Source of the DNA: Cercis canadensis | Lineage: Eukaryota > Streptophyta > Magnoliopsida > Fabales > Fabaceae | Direction of reading: 5' to 3' | Length of the DNA stretch: 64,000 bases | NCBI GenBank assembly: GCA_003255065.1 | Contig: QAOA01004253.1 | Span: 185,863-249,862 of the forward strand | Made by a program: the position numbers and the translations under genes | The notes under the pieces: generated by a model | Databases searched by the model: none | Seen by the model: the letters and a program-made list of their open reading frames with translations, nothing else | What the model was told of the DNA's origin: nothing | Part shown: positions 1 through 11,974 of the stretch, piece after piece | Layout of the letters: every line of letters begins with the position of its first letter | Position numbering within the stretch: position 1 is the stretch's first letter

Positions 1-59
1 TATATGATGCAGAGATTCCTTACAATCCAAACCAAAAGCCAAACTGAAAATTTCCTATA

Positions 60-856
60 CAAGGAGAATCGAATCAAAGTTCCAATTGAAGGCATAGGGA
101 CGTATCGTTTGGACCTAGATATTGGGTATCATTTGGACCTATTATAAACTCTTTATGTACCTTCAATGTCTAGAAATCTTGTTTCTCTATCACAGTTGGG
201 TATTTTTGGTTTTAATGTTATGCTTGGAAATTGTTGTTTCAGTTTATATAAGAATTTTAGACTTGCTAGATTTGGTGTTCTTTTTGATTATTTATATAAA
301 CTGTAACTTGATAATAATTTTGAATAATCCTTACTTACAGTTCATCATAATGTTGGAATTAGGCGTAGTATGCTTAGTGAAAGTTTTGCTTACTTATGGC
401 ATAAATGTTTAGGGTCATGTATCCAAAGAAAGAATAGAGAGATTAGTAAAGAATGAGATTCTTCTAAATTTGAATTTTACTGATCTTGGTTTATGTGTAG
501 ATTGCATTAAAGGAAAGCAAACTAGACATAATAAGAAAAGAGCCACAAGAAGAATCAGCTTCTTGAAATAATACGTACTGATATATGTGGACCTTTTGAT
601 GCTCTATCTTTTGGTGGAGAAAAGTATTTTATCACTTTTATTGATGGTTTTTTCACATTATGGGTATGTATATTTGCTTAAAGAAAAATCTCAAACACTA
701 GATGCTTTTGAGGTATATATAAATAACGTTGAAAGGCAATTAGACAAAAAGGTGAAAATTGTAATATCTGATAGAGGTGGTGAGTACTATGGAAAATATG
801 ATGAATCAAGACAACATCCTGGTCCTTTTGCAAAATTCCTTGAAAGGCATGGTTGT
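60..856 (+). pseudogene. Copia retrotransposon pol fragment (GAG-pre-integrase and integrase)
   Basis: Translation across frames gives a GAG-pre-integrase domain (about 125-500, with a WHKCLGHVSKERIERLVK motif near 400-445 followed by CVDCIKGKQT), then the start of an integrase core (ICGPFDALSFGGEKYF near 580-625, SDRGGEYYGKYDE near 769-802). It therefore derives from the middle of a Copia polyprotein. The reading frame carries stops and shifts, and the coding match ends abruptly near 856 inside the integrase core, where unrelated repeat sequence begins. No LTR, gag, protease or reverse transcriptase is attached, so it is a dead, truncated piece. The part left of the window is unknown. Confidence 0.85.
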
Positions 857-3800
857 CACAACGTACCCAAATGCTATTACGACACGGATGACAGACTTAA
901 AAAAAAAAAGATTAGTTTTCAAATGAAAACCTGGAGTCGCCACCAACTGTATTAGGAAAATGGGGAACAATTGGAAAACCTTTTTTTTTAATTAAAAAAA
1001 ACAACGGTTTGCGAACCAGAGATGGTTCGGGAGTCTATTTATGCGTGGGGAAGGTGTCAGGCACCCCACAGCATCTGCCTAAAGACAGTTACCCTAAATT
1101 AATTGTGCAAATATCAAATGGTCAAAAATGTATATTTTATTTACCCCAGAATAATGAATGATTAAAAGAATATCTGACGAAAATAAAAACAAAGAATTTA
1201 AATATGTAATGCATGATTTCTCTACCGAGACCTAAATCCTTCCACCCCTTCATCGCATAAAGTGACCGTCCAAGGTAGCGCTACCTTCACCTAGATCGAA
1301 CAGAGAAAGACTTCCTATATAGGATTGACTTGCTCTATCCTCCCATGATAAGTGAAAGGGCATGCGGATACTACGCAACATAGATATATTTTTTATATGC
1401 AGTGCAAATACATGATTTTAAGTATTACAAAACTTGTCTCAAAATCTAGGTACTGAGAAATCTTAATTTACATAAAAATAAAAAAATGACATAGATAAAA
1501 CATCATTCTTGCTCCAAGCTTATAGCTAGGTATCTTCTAGTTAGGCCTTCCAATTTTCTCATACTCATAATTACCATGAGTTGTATCCCAAGATGGTCAT
1601 AAATACACCAAACACAAGTTAGGCAAGACTTAAGACTTAAAAGAAATATACCTAAGTGAAAGACACATTTAATCTCCACATGCTTCAAATGGAATAATCC
1701 AAAAGCAATTGAAAATACACAAACAAACCCTAAACAACCGTTAGAATAGTGCAAACAATGCATGGGAACTAAACCCAAAACAACCCCCAACTAAAATTCA
1801 ATATAGCACCCAAACTAACCTAGTAAATAGCCTCCAAAACAGTTAACAAGCATAGGTAATAAACCCCGAACAGAACCTTAAACAATCAACAAAAAAATGA
1901 AAAATTTATGAAAATTTCACAAATTGAAGATATACATCTTATGGTTCCAAAGAGACAAGAAACACTTAAATCGGAGCTCTATAACTCCAGAAAGAATCAA
2001 AAGACTACCTGCTGTCAGAGAAAATCAACTAACTTGACAAAGCAAAAAAACAGCCAACATTAAATGCAAACTGGGAGCAAAGTGGACATGAAAAAATCTG
2101 AAAATTACACACATGGAAGAAATACATCTTACGGTTCTAATGAGATGAGAATCATGCAATTCGTAGTTGTATAACTCCAGAAATAAATAAAAGACTACAT
2201 GCTGCCAGAGAAGATCAACAGGCTTCATAGAGCAGAAAAACAGCCAACGTTAAATGCAAACTGGGAACATGGGAGACATGAAAAAAATCTGAAAATTACA
2301 TACATTGAAGCCACACATCTTAAGATTCTAATGAGACCAACATCACTTAATTTGGAGCCCTGCAGCTCCAGAAACAAGTCAAACACTGCCTACTGCCAGA
2401 GCTGTCTGACAGCATCCGAGAATGAGACATACATGACTTTATTTATTTACATGGTGCAACTAGCACGACCTAAGTCCTTCCACCAGTTCCTTGCATATGG
2501 CGTCCTCCATGACACTTATCCTTACTTAGAAATTATAAAGTGGGCCACCAGATATGCAGATAGATCACCCTATCCCTCCATGATAAGTAAGGGCCCTATG
2601 GACTACTAACGAAAGATATAAGTCTCTAAGATGAATGCAAATGCATAACCTAATTAAAATGTATGATCCAAATATAAAATAATATGAAGAGTGACCAAGC
2701 CTCATTGAGTGCTTCAAGTTTCTATCCTTTCAATTTGCCAAGCTCCAAAAGCATGTGTGCTATCCAAGATTTTTCTCCATATAAGTTCAAAGAGTATGCA
2801 TAAAAAATAAGCAACAAACAAGTTAATAAAAAAAAATGATTCACATATATTTGATGTGGTAAAATTATCCTAGTTCTAGCTGAAGCTATGATCAAAGCAA
2901 GAATGTTGCCAAAAACAGAGCAAACATAAGAACCTGACAACCAACCACTTTTTTTTTTTTTATTTACTGGAAAAAAGGATATAAATTATCAAGAAAGTAA
3001 ACACATTGATGCAAGGATATATGTATAACCTTCCAAATGGCTTTGGAATCATGCAAAAAGCACTTGTGAAGCTTAAGTTATGCCCAAAACATCATGCAAA
3101 GGTCAGAAATCAAAAATTGATATGAATTTTATGATTTTTCTGGGCTTAATACATGTTGAACTTGGTAACAAAGCCTATACCATTTGAAATATACATGTAT
3201 TAGCTTTCATAATAATTTAAAATTGCATTGATCCCCTTTAAAAATTGCAAAATTTGAAAGTTCAAACAGCCTTGTTTGCAAAAATTTTGGGATTAGTTGG
3301 CTTCAAGTCACTCAAATCAAATTACATGGATTGAAAAGTTCACATCTTAGGTTTCCAACAAAAAGTGAAATCTCATGAAAAAGGATATGTATAGCTTAAG
3401 TTATGCATGAAAAATCACACAAGGGTCAATACTGGGCAAGATTTACAAATTATCCTCCAATGCAAAGTATGAATAAATCATGATGCAATACATAATCAAA
3501 TAATGAACCCAAGGCACTCAATTCATGTCATAATCTCAATAACCAAATAAAAGGCATCACACTTTGGAAGCAAAGTCAAATTCAAGCATAACATCACACA
3601 TGCATTTTATCAAACACCTTAAAGGCACAATCAACTTTCAAAATCACTTGTAAAAAAGAGCCTTAAAGTCATTCCAAATCAATAAAAATACATGTCAACA
3701 TACTCCTAGGTCATATTATAATCATCCAAGAGGCTAATTTCAACTAGAAACATGAATAATCAAGCCTCTAATCACCACAAAATATAGCTGCAAAATTATG

Positions 3801-4619
3801 TACGAGTTCAAGGAGTTAAGAAGTGGAAGAAAGTTATTACCCAATTGAAGCCTTCTAGTGTTAAGAATTAAAGTGGGTAACCGTTCAACCTTCAAAAGTC
3901 CATGCAAACCCTTAGGTTCAATCTTCAATTTCTCCCAATAGGTGTTGTCTTGCCTTATGCAAGTTGATGGAAAGTATGAATGAGGTGGATAATGATAGAA
4001 ATGAACTATGAGAAGTTAAAAAAATGGAATGAGGGCTTATGAATCAAAGATTTGATGGAGAATTTGTGAAGGAGATGAAGAGGGAGAGGAGAGAAGGAGA
4101 GGAGAAGAAAGGAGAGAAGATGAGAGAATGAAGAATAAAAAATTGTGTTCAATCCATCAGAGTGGCTAGGGTTCCTCTCTTGTAAATGGAGTTAAACTAA
4201 AAATGGCTATTGGGTTTGGGTGCTCCACTTAGATCAAGATATTTGGGCTCAAAAAGAAAATGGGTTATGCACTAATAAGCAATTAGGCTTGGACAAATTA
4301 TTTTGATGAGATTGAGACTATTGGGCTTGATACTTAGATTATACAAAGCATTGCCTCTTGAAAAAAATTGAACTAGGCTAAATGAAATTACATTAAAGCA
4401 TATCTTTTTTTTTTTTTCACTTCACATTTTTTTATTCTTTTTTTTTTTTACTTATAAAACTAAACAAACTTAAAAAATTATATAAAATAGAAAAAATACT
4501 TAAATCAAGACTCCAAGTAAAAATTGAAAAGAAAGAAAAAGTAAATAATTTTATACATTTTTTTTATATTTTTCAACTAAATTTAAAAATATAGCCCCAG
4601 ATAAAATACAGTATCTACA
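857..4619 (-). repeat. Noncoding LARD-like retroelement block (inferred)
   Basis: No plausible gene is present. The block starts where the Copia integrase homology stops and contains phrases I recognise from large noncoding plant retroelements: a 'ggagtcgccaccaa' segment near 930 and a 'gggaaggtgtcaggcacccc' segment near 1050. It ends at 4619 with a sequence that reads on the minus strand as TGTAGATACTGTATTTTATC, a typical element start, so minus orientation is likely. It includes a 190-bp tandem array (1895-2420), a separate ~150-bp direct duplication (1239-1390 and 2476-2625) and a purine-rich GA tract (4067-4135). I could not find paired LTRs or a target duplication, so the borders are approximate. 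Confidence 0.4.
1895..2420. repeat. Tandem repeat, period ~190 bp, about 2.7 copies
   Basis: The landmark 'atacatctt' (third copy 'acacatctt') ends at 1939, 2130 and 2321, giving periods of about 190 bp. Each unit also has a 'gaaaatt...' lead-in, an 'actccag' box, a 'ctgc(t/c)g(t/c)cagag' box and, in units one and two, 'cagccaac(a/g)ttaaatgcaaactggga'. Copies differ by scattered substitutions, so the array is old. Confidence 0.85.
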
Positions 4620-5540
4620 ATAGCCACTAAAACAAATACTGAAACAAATAAAATTTCCATAATTGTCATATTTGTCTTGACTACCACCTTATGATTAATT
4701 ACTAAAGATACATCTTCCATGAGATGATATCTTCCGTTTAGGTTTATAATGCATGTAAGGGTAATTTTACATGACTCAACAGGTAAGCTACTAGGTGTGG
4801 TCTAATAATAAAAGATTTGAGTAGTTTATAAGAAATTAGGAATTGAAACCTCTATATTGTCATCTAACTCAAAAGAGAAACATAACTCATCATGTTACAT
4901 AATTTGAAGTTCATTAATTAAACAGCACCATTAATTTAATATTTTGCCCAATGAGAAAATCTGCTTATACTGAATTATTTTTTACAAAATCTGATATAAA
5001 TTGATTTCGCCGTGTACTTGTAAATGTACTCGTCTTTAGCTCCATATATTGTGCAACCTAACCCTCCTTAAATTGAATATTAAAACAACAAATGAAAGAG
5101 AAAGTTAAATGCTTATCAATTATATTCGATTTATTTGTGGGCATAATTTATCCAAGCTGTAAGGTACATGTATAAACTTGTAGAACTCTATATTAGTTTT
5201 TGAAATGCATTATGTGATATCCTTCGTTTTTGTGAGTTCTTCCTTAACAACATGATTGTAAGAAATAGAAGTTTGAGTGTGAATTTAAAGTTATCTTTTA
5301 AGACAAAAAAAAAAAAAANAAAAAAAAAAAAAAAAAAACTTGATCTAGTTTTGATTTAGAGGGCTTTCAAAATTTTCTTTGAAAAAATGGTTTGAACTGG
5401 AAGTTCAACAGCTTAAATGCCGAAAAATGATAATTGTATTTCTCAACCTTCAAATTCTCTTTGTACTAGATATCTGGTTGAACTCAGTGATTGGTTAAGA
5501 TCAAGGAATAAAACGATTATCCGGCAACTTGGGAATTAAG
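4620..5540. other. AT-rich intergenic sequence
   Basis: No gene, RNA or clear transposon end seen. It contains an interrupted poly-A run with one N (about 5304-5338). It borders the duplicated beta-glucosidase upstream region on its right. Confidence 0.6.
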
Positions 5541-5940
5541 CATGTATGATCAACACAATAATATTAATTTAATTGGTAGAAACTTTAAAAGTCTTACATC
5601 TGGTATCTTAACAGATCCCAAGAAATTTCAACACAATATTATAGTTTTTCTCCGTACACGAATTTTTTTTGAAGATATTTAATTTGTAAAATGAAAAATT
5701 TAATAACAACTTCTACAAGAGATTTTGAAAATCATCCTATTGGGGGCGAAGGTTTAATATTTTAACGAAAAAGAGAGTAATAGATAATGGTTAATATTCA
5801 TCACTTTGTATATAGACCATCTATTTTTCCTCTAGCATGTAGTGAAAGTCAAAACACATCCTTTCCAAGTCAGAATCGTCTGGAGACTTAAGAAGATAAC
5901 ATCAAATGTTTTCCTTGAACGCCTCTCAACTTGACGTATC

Positions 5941-5992
<52 letters not shown>

Positions 5993-6433
5993 TGTGTGTG
6001 TGTGTGTGTTTAGTTTTAGATAATTTATATATAATTTCACTTTTTGATGTAAAAGAGATTATTATTGTTTAACAATTCACACTTTCCCTATTATTTTATA
6101 TGTTTCATTTCCTTTCGTCAAATATTTTTTGTGCAGTAAAAGAAAAGGAGACATTATTATCCATTAGCCAAAGAATTTAAAAATAAGAAAGATATATATA
6201 TATATATCTTTAAAGTGGAGTTTAATTATACTTATAGTTCTCATTGGTTAATTTGTCAAATCTGGCGTCTAAACATGTAGTCCTCCTCTATATATAAACA
6301 TGTGGGTGCCAAAACAAATGTACTTTAACGAAATTATGGCACTCAATCGTGGAGTTTGAATTTTGGCATCTGGGACTACTCAGTCTCAACAATTAAGTTT
6401 CCTAGTTGTTTTCTTATACTCATTTTATATCAT
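5541..6433 (+). pseudogene. Duplicated beta-glucosidase promoter with decayed start
   Basis: This stretch aligns by eye, in order, with 11975-13370, the upstream region of the intact beta-glucosidase. Shared blocks include 'gtcttacatctg', 'agatatttaatttgtaaaa', 'tatatagaccatc', 'ccctattattttatatgtt', 'tccattagccaaag' and, nearest the gene, 'caaatctggcgtctaaacat' followed by a TATA-like 'ctatatataaa' (6290-6297) and ATG (6336-6338). After the ATG the frame reads six codons and then a stop, and a Copia element begins at 6439. It is the remaining promoter and start of a second tandem GH1 gene. Microsatellites interrupt the alignment in both copies. Confidence 0.8.
5945..6009. repeat. (TA)n/(TG)n compound microsatellite
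   Basis: About 45 bases of alternating TA followed by about 8 TG units, lying inside the duplicated promoter copy. The other copy lacks it at the matching place. Confidence 0.95.
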
Positions 6434-6438
6434 GTTTC

Positions 6439-6673
6439 TAAGGGAATATTATCCACATGATCACAATCACATGCTCTCCATGCAACTAATTTAAGTTAGA
6501 AATTCTGTGTATATATATCTCTTATCCTTAGCTCACATTCAAGTTTTGTATTTAAACATAGGATAATACTAGGAATATTCTTTTATTTGTTACCAAAAGA
6601 ATCCTATATATATTGACAACAAGTCACTGAATACAATTGAGTTTGTTTTCCCATATTTGTGTTTACTTCTATA
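6439..6673 (+). repeat. 5' LTR of the Copia element (235 bp)
   Basis: Begins TAAGGGAATATTATCC and ends TTTACTTCTATA. It matches the 3' LTR closely except for a 97-bp insertion carried only by the latter. Confidence 0.93.
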
Positions 6674-6687
6674 TGGTATCAGAGCAG
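6674..6687 (+). other. Primer binding site, initiator tRNA-Met type
   Basis: TGGTATCAGAGCAG directly abuts the 5' LTR. It matches the 3' end complement of plant initiator Met-tRNA, used by most Copia elements to prime reverse transcription. Confidence 0.9.
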
Positions 6688-6745
6688 TAAAAGTGTTCTC
6701 ACCAGCCACCTCCCTCAATCCTTTTCTTCATTTTTTCTCACACAA

Positions 6746-9700
6746 ATGGGTAACTCTTCCACCATTAATTCAGTTCCCTTCCAATCAGCCACTGCTCCCA
6801 CCGGCCTCATCACCATCAACACCTCTAACGTAGTCATCAATCAGCCACTGCTCCCACCTGGGCAAAACAAATGAAGTCTATGCTGATTGGGTATGGGCTT
6901 GTCGGTTATATCACCGGCTCAACCACTTGTCCTCCTCCCACCATTGAACACTGTGGTGAGGATGTTGAGAATCCTTTGTGTACCTTCTGGATCTAACAGT
7001 ATCATTTTCTGCTACTAGCTTTCATGGCAGCTTGTGAAACTAATGCAAGGGCTGTGATTTCTTAAGCCACCACGTTGCAAGAAGCTTGTGAACAGCTTCT
7101 GAAAGCCTTTGCCAATCGCTCCAGGTCCTGAATTATGACCCTGAAGGAACGCCTTTCCAATCTCATGAAAGGCACTTCCACTATATCTGAGTATATCAGA
7201 AATGTGAAAAGCATCTCCGACAAACTCTCCATCATTGGCCACCCATTGGACAAGATTTTCCTTGTCCTCCATTGCCTTAGTGGTCTCGGGTCTGCTTTCA
7301 AGGAAATTGCTGCTGCTCTAAGGGTGTGAGAGACACCCATCTCCTTTGATGAGTTGTATGACACTCTTACTAACTATGAGTCTTATCTGAAAAAGGAAGA
7401 CAAGTCTCTTGATGCTCCTCTCTCGTCTCACCATGTAAGTCACACTTCTTCTTAGTACTCCACTCGGCCATGTCGTTCTAATGGCCATACCAACCAACAG
7501 CACTTAAATGCTAGCTCTCATAATCCAGATGTACCATGTAAGAATCAATCCCCACTGCTATGCCAATATTGTAACCCCAAGGGCCACACAGTCAAGTATT
7601 GCTACAAAATAGCAAACAATCCCAATGTTGCTCCTTCTGCTCATGCGGCTGCCACCACTGCTATATCCAAATCTCACTGGCTCATTGACTCAGAAGCTAC
7701 CCATCACATCACAAATGACTTTGAGAATCTCTCTGTGTCATTTGAATACGATGGACCCGATTATCTCACTGTTGTCGATGGCAACTAGTTTCCCATAACC
7801 CACACTAGTTCACTCTATTTACCCTCTTCTTTAAAGCTTTCTAATGTCCTCCATGTTTACTCTCCTAACACTAATCTCATATATATGTCTCAACTTTGTC
7901 ATCAAAATAACATTTTTGTGGAATTTTTCTCTGACTGTTTTTAGGTCAAGGCTGAGAACATGTCAATACTGGTGCAAGGGCCGAATGACAATCATGTCTA
8001 CAAACTAGCTATTACTGTCACAAAACCTCTTGCTGCTACCATCACCCTCACACCATCCCTTCACTGTTGGCACCAACACCTAACCCATCTTGCTGAACAA
8101 ATTCTCCAACACTTTTTACACCATCATATGCTCCCTATGTCTAAAGTGTTTTTCCCTTCTTATGTTAATTGTTTGGCAAATAAAAGCCACAAACCCCCCC
8201 CCCCCCTCCCCCCTTTTTTACTCGTTCACATTTATCTAGTTCAAGAGTCTTGGACATTGTATTTTCTAATGTTTGGGGACCTTGCCCCATCCAATCAATT
8301 GATGGCTATTGTTTCTATGTTATTTTTATAGACCATTTCTTTAAATATATTTGGCTTTATCCAATGGAATGAAAATCAGATGTCTCTTATTTTTCTCATG
8401 TTTCACGCATTAGTTGAAAAGGCCTTTAACTTCAAAATTAAAACATTGTATACTGATAATGGAGGAGAATACATTCCTCTCCGTCCTTATCTTTGCACCA
8501 ATGGCATTTCTTATCTTAGTACACCACCTCACATCCCTGAACACAATGAGCTTTCTAAAAGGAAGCATCGACATCTTGTGGAAACTACATGATGCCTCCT
8601 TCATCAAGCCTCTTTGCTACCAAAAGTCTCGTCCCATGCACTAATGCCTATCTTATCAACTGAATGCCAATGCCCGACCTCAACCAAAAGACTCCCTTCT
8701 CCTTTCTTTTTCAACGCAACCCTAATTACCTCAAACTCCACACTTTTGGCTATTTTTGTTTTCCATGGCTTAAACCCTACACATCCCACAAACTCCAACC
8801 TCGGTCTACCCCTTATATTTTTCTTGGTGATTCACCTACATAGAGAGCTTTTATTTGTTTTGACTACAAGAGTCACAAATATTATTTTTCTAGACATGTT
8901 AATTTTGTAGAACATTAATTTCCTTATTTAAATTTACAACAATCCTATCCGGAACCAACTCTTTTTCCAATTCCCTTAGTTTTAACCCCACATTACCTTA
9001 TCTCCTTTGAACCAAATGCCCATTGCCATCCCTCACAGTTCTTGTCCCAATCTTCCCTCACAATTAAATTCAAACCCTTCACCAAAATCCTCCCCTTTCC
9101 ATATCTCATCTCCAACGTCTTGTACCAACCTTATGCCCTATCCCATTTTAAATCCTACACCTCATATTTCTCAGTCACACTCCAATACGGAGCCTTCTTT
9201 TCCTTAAGTTCCAACAACTTCAGCTAGCTCTCATGTCCAAGCAACAAAACTTGGCCTACCTCCAATATTGCTTGCGTGCTCTCAAGGTCAGGACCCAGGT
9301 AACCTCCCACCCATCCCATACATACCTGAGCCAAAAATAATATTTTCAAGCCCAAGCGTGCTTACACTATCACAAAATATTCCATTCCTCCTCCTCTTGA
9401 AGCCACATGTGTCACTCAAGCTCTAAAGTCTCCCCATTGGAGACAAGCCATATCTGAGGAATTCATGACAAATGGAACCTGGGAACTTGTCCCTCCCCAA
9501 CCCAAATTTAATGTTGTCGGTAACAAGTTGGTTTTCCAAGTCAAACGTCATCCAGATGGCACCATTTCCATCAATGACCTGGGGTTGATTATTTTGATAC
9601 CTTTGGCCCTTTAATTAAACCTCAAACTATCAAAATTATTCTTATTATTGCACTGTCTAACGGCTGGCCTATGCGCCTACTCGATGTGAACAATGCTTTT

Positions 9701-10860
9701 CTGTTGGGAAATTTATCTGTGGAAGTCTATATGTGCCAACCTCCTAGTTTTGTGCATCAATAGTACCCCACCTATGTTTGCAAGCTCAAGAAAGCTCTCT
9801 ATGGCTTGAAACAAGCACCTCATGCTTGGTATCATGCTCTTCACCACGTTTTAATTTCATATGTCTTTGTTAACCCAAAATCTGACACATCTCTTTTTGT
9901 TTATAAGCGTGGTACAGTACTGACATATTTCCTTGTCTATGTCGATGACCTCTTATTGACAGGAAATAACTCCAGGTTCCTCAACCAATTCTTAGCTGCT
10001 ATCTTAGTAGCATTTTACTGAAGGATCTTGGTTCTCCTAATTACTTCCTTGTTACTGAGCTTGTACCAATGCCCCAAGGGTGTTCCTTAGTCAACATAAA
10101 TACATCAAGGATATCCTTGAAAAAGCCAGCATGTAGGGCACCAAACCAGCGTGCACACCCATGGCCTCATCCTTCAAATTTTCAAGTCAGTCTTCTCCTA
10201 CCGATGCCACTGCATTTGGCAAGCTAGTTGGCTCTTTGCAGTACCGCTCCTTAACTTGGCTAGACATCGCATTCACTGTCAATAGACTTGCTCAACAGAT
10301 GTAGGCCCCAACAGACGATCACTTACAACTCCTCAAGTGCTTACTTTGATACCTTAAGTCTACACTCACCTTTTGGATCCATCTTCAAGGTGGCAAGACA
10401 CTTTCTCTCCTTGCTTACTGTGATGCGGATTGGGCAGGAGGCTCCGCATTGCTGGTCCACGAGGGCTTACATAGCTTACTTTGGTAGGAATTCCATCTCT
10501 TGGTTTTCTAAAATCCAATGCACAGTTACAAGTTTGTCTATTAAAGCAAAATACTGGATCATTGCCTCCACAGAAGCTGAGCTTCTTTGGCTTCAAAATA
10601 TCCTAATTGAACTCAGGTTCAAACTTCCATCATCACCTCTTATTCATTTGAATAATATTGGAGTGACCTACTTATGTGCAAACCCCATTTTTTTACTCAA
10701 GAATGAAACATATTTCTATAGACTATCACTTTGTCCAGGAACTTGTTGCTGCCCAAACCCTTCGTGTATCTCATATTCCTTCACAACACCAGCTCCTAGA
10801 CTTGCTGACCAAACCCTTAGTTGGGCCATGGTTTTAGACACTCAAGAACAAGATTGGTGT
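6746..10860 (+). pseudogene. Decayed Copia gag-pol polyprotein
   Basis: Domains appear in the Copia order. Gag runs from ATG 6746 to about 7560 and includes a recognisable core at 7135-7326. The zinc knuckle CX2CX4HX4C is intact at 7561-7602. The protease motif near 7684 reads DSEATHH where DSGATHH is expected, so the active-site glycine is lost. Integrase lies about 8050-8600, reverse transcriptase about 9410-10020 with an intact LVYVDDLLLTGN motif near 9936, and RNase H about 10200-10800. Frameshifts and stops separate nearly all domains, so no polyprotein can be made. A 12-C run with one T lies near 8195. Confidence 0.9.
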
Positions 10861-10880
10861 CGTTGATCTAACTACCATCT

Positions 10881-10890
10881 TGAGGGGGCG
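10881..10890 (+). other. Polypurine tract
   Basis: TGAGGGGGCG lies immediately before the 3' LTR, the expected plus-strand priming site. Confidence 0.8.
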
Positions 10891-11220
10891 TAAAGGAGTA
10901 TTATCCACATGGCAATCACATGCTCTACATGGAACTATTTCAGTTAGAAGTCCTTTGTATATATATATCTCTTATCCGTTTACCGCCCTGGTGGTCCTTT
11001 CCGGCTCGAAACCGGATTAGTCGGGCAAAGGCCGAACACCAGTGGGAAACCAAAAAAAAATATATCTCTTATCCTTAGCTCACATTCAAGTTTTGTATTT
11101 AAACATAGGATAATACTAAGAATATTCTTTTGTTTGTTACCAACAGAGTCCTGTATATATTGACAACAAGTCACTGAATACAATTGAGTTTGTTTTCCTA
11201 TATTTGTGTTTACTTCTATA
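10891..11220 (+). repeat. 3' LTR of the Copia element (330 bp, with insertion)
   Basis: Same sequence as the 5' LTR, enlarged by a short insertion (10978-11059 plus a 15-bp duplication). It ends at 11220 against the GTTTC target duplication. Confidence 0.92.
10978..11059 (+). mobile_element. SINE-like insertion in the 3' LTR
   Basis: About 82 bp are absent from the 5' LTR. They are flanked by a perfect 15-bp direct repeat ATATATCTCTTATCC (10963-10977 and 11060-11074) and end in an A-run. Inside is GGCTCGAAACC, close to a tRNA-derived B box (GGTTCGAANCC), and GC-rich sequence unlike its surroundings. No A box is visible, so it is probably 5'-truncated. Long target duplication, poly-A tail and B box together point to L1-mobilised retroposition. 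Confidence 0.75.
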
Positions 11221-11329
11221 GTTTCCTCATTGTTTCTCGTTCTTTTACCTGATATGAAATTCAAATAATTTCCTGTAAAAATTAGGTACATTCTATAGTG
11301 AAATTTAGACAAAATGAAATAAAATGCTC

Positions 11330-11790
11330 CACATCTATCCAAACATAAAATTTTCAGGCCAGTTTTTGAAATTTCAATGGTACGAGAATACCGTTGGGAT
11401 TTCTTAAAATATAAAAAATGTAATTCCAATGGTACAATACCATTGAAAAGTTAAAAAAAAAAAATTAAATTTCAACAATAATTCCAATGAAAAATTACTG
11501 TTGAAAAATTAAAAAAAAAAAGTAAATTCCAACAGAAATATTACTGTAGGAATTTTTTTAGAATTTCAGTGGTATTTTTTTGTTGGAATTTTTATTAGAA
11601 TCTTTATAGACACAATCCGAATTTCAATGGTAATACCGTTGGAATATTAAATATTTCAATGGTCACAATTTTCTGATGCAGTTTTGCAATTCCAACAGTT
11701 GTTTGTCTAATGACAGACATTTCGTTATTCAAAATTCCAATGGTATTTCCCATCTTTCCAACCGAAATTCTAGTAAAGTTATTGTAGTGA
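11330..11790. repeat. Repeat with 'attccaatggta' motifs, CACTA-like
   Basis: Multiple direct and inverted copies of 'attccaatggta', 'accgttggaa' and 'aattccaacag' fill this stretch, as at 39240-39546, where the same motifs lead into a CACTA terminus. It ends with 'gttattgtagtg' at 11777-11788, a decayed version of a CACTA end. No matching left end was found. Confidence 0.5.
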
Positions 11791-11974
11791 AAATTTATCA
11801 TACTTACACCAATAAAGAACATTCTTGGAATGTGAATTTTATAAAACCAACTGTTAAAATGAAAATTCTCATGATATAGTTTATGCCTATAAGAGCTCTC
11901 AGAATTTTAAAATTAATGGGCACTCCATTAAGTTATCTTATTTTATGGTAAAATATGCTTTTATCTAAATTATG

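Larger units (their letters stand above)
6439..11220 (+). mobile_element. Copia LTR retrotransposon, complete outline, coding region dead
   Basis: The 4782-bp element has two LTRs (6439-6673 and 10891-11220), a tRNA-Met primer site immediately after the first (6674-6687), a polypurine tract immediately before the second (10881-10890) and a perfect 5-bp target duplication GTTTC (6434-6438 and 11221-11225). The LTR ends are TA...TA rather than the usual TG...CA; the target duplication and abutting priming sites fix these limits independently. Many in-frame stops and shifts make it non-autonomous. It inserted just after the start codon of the duplicated beta-glucosidase copy. Confidence 0.93.

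Noticed and set aside
1895..2420. CRISPR-like array
   Set aside because: The unit is 190 bp without constant repeats and variable spacers, and the genome is a plant's.
8380..8644. Several overlapping frames near 8400-8640 as genes
   Set aside because: They are broken frames of the Copia integrase core.
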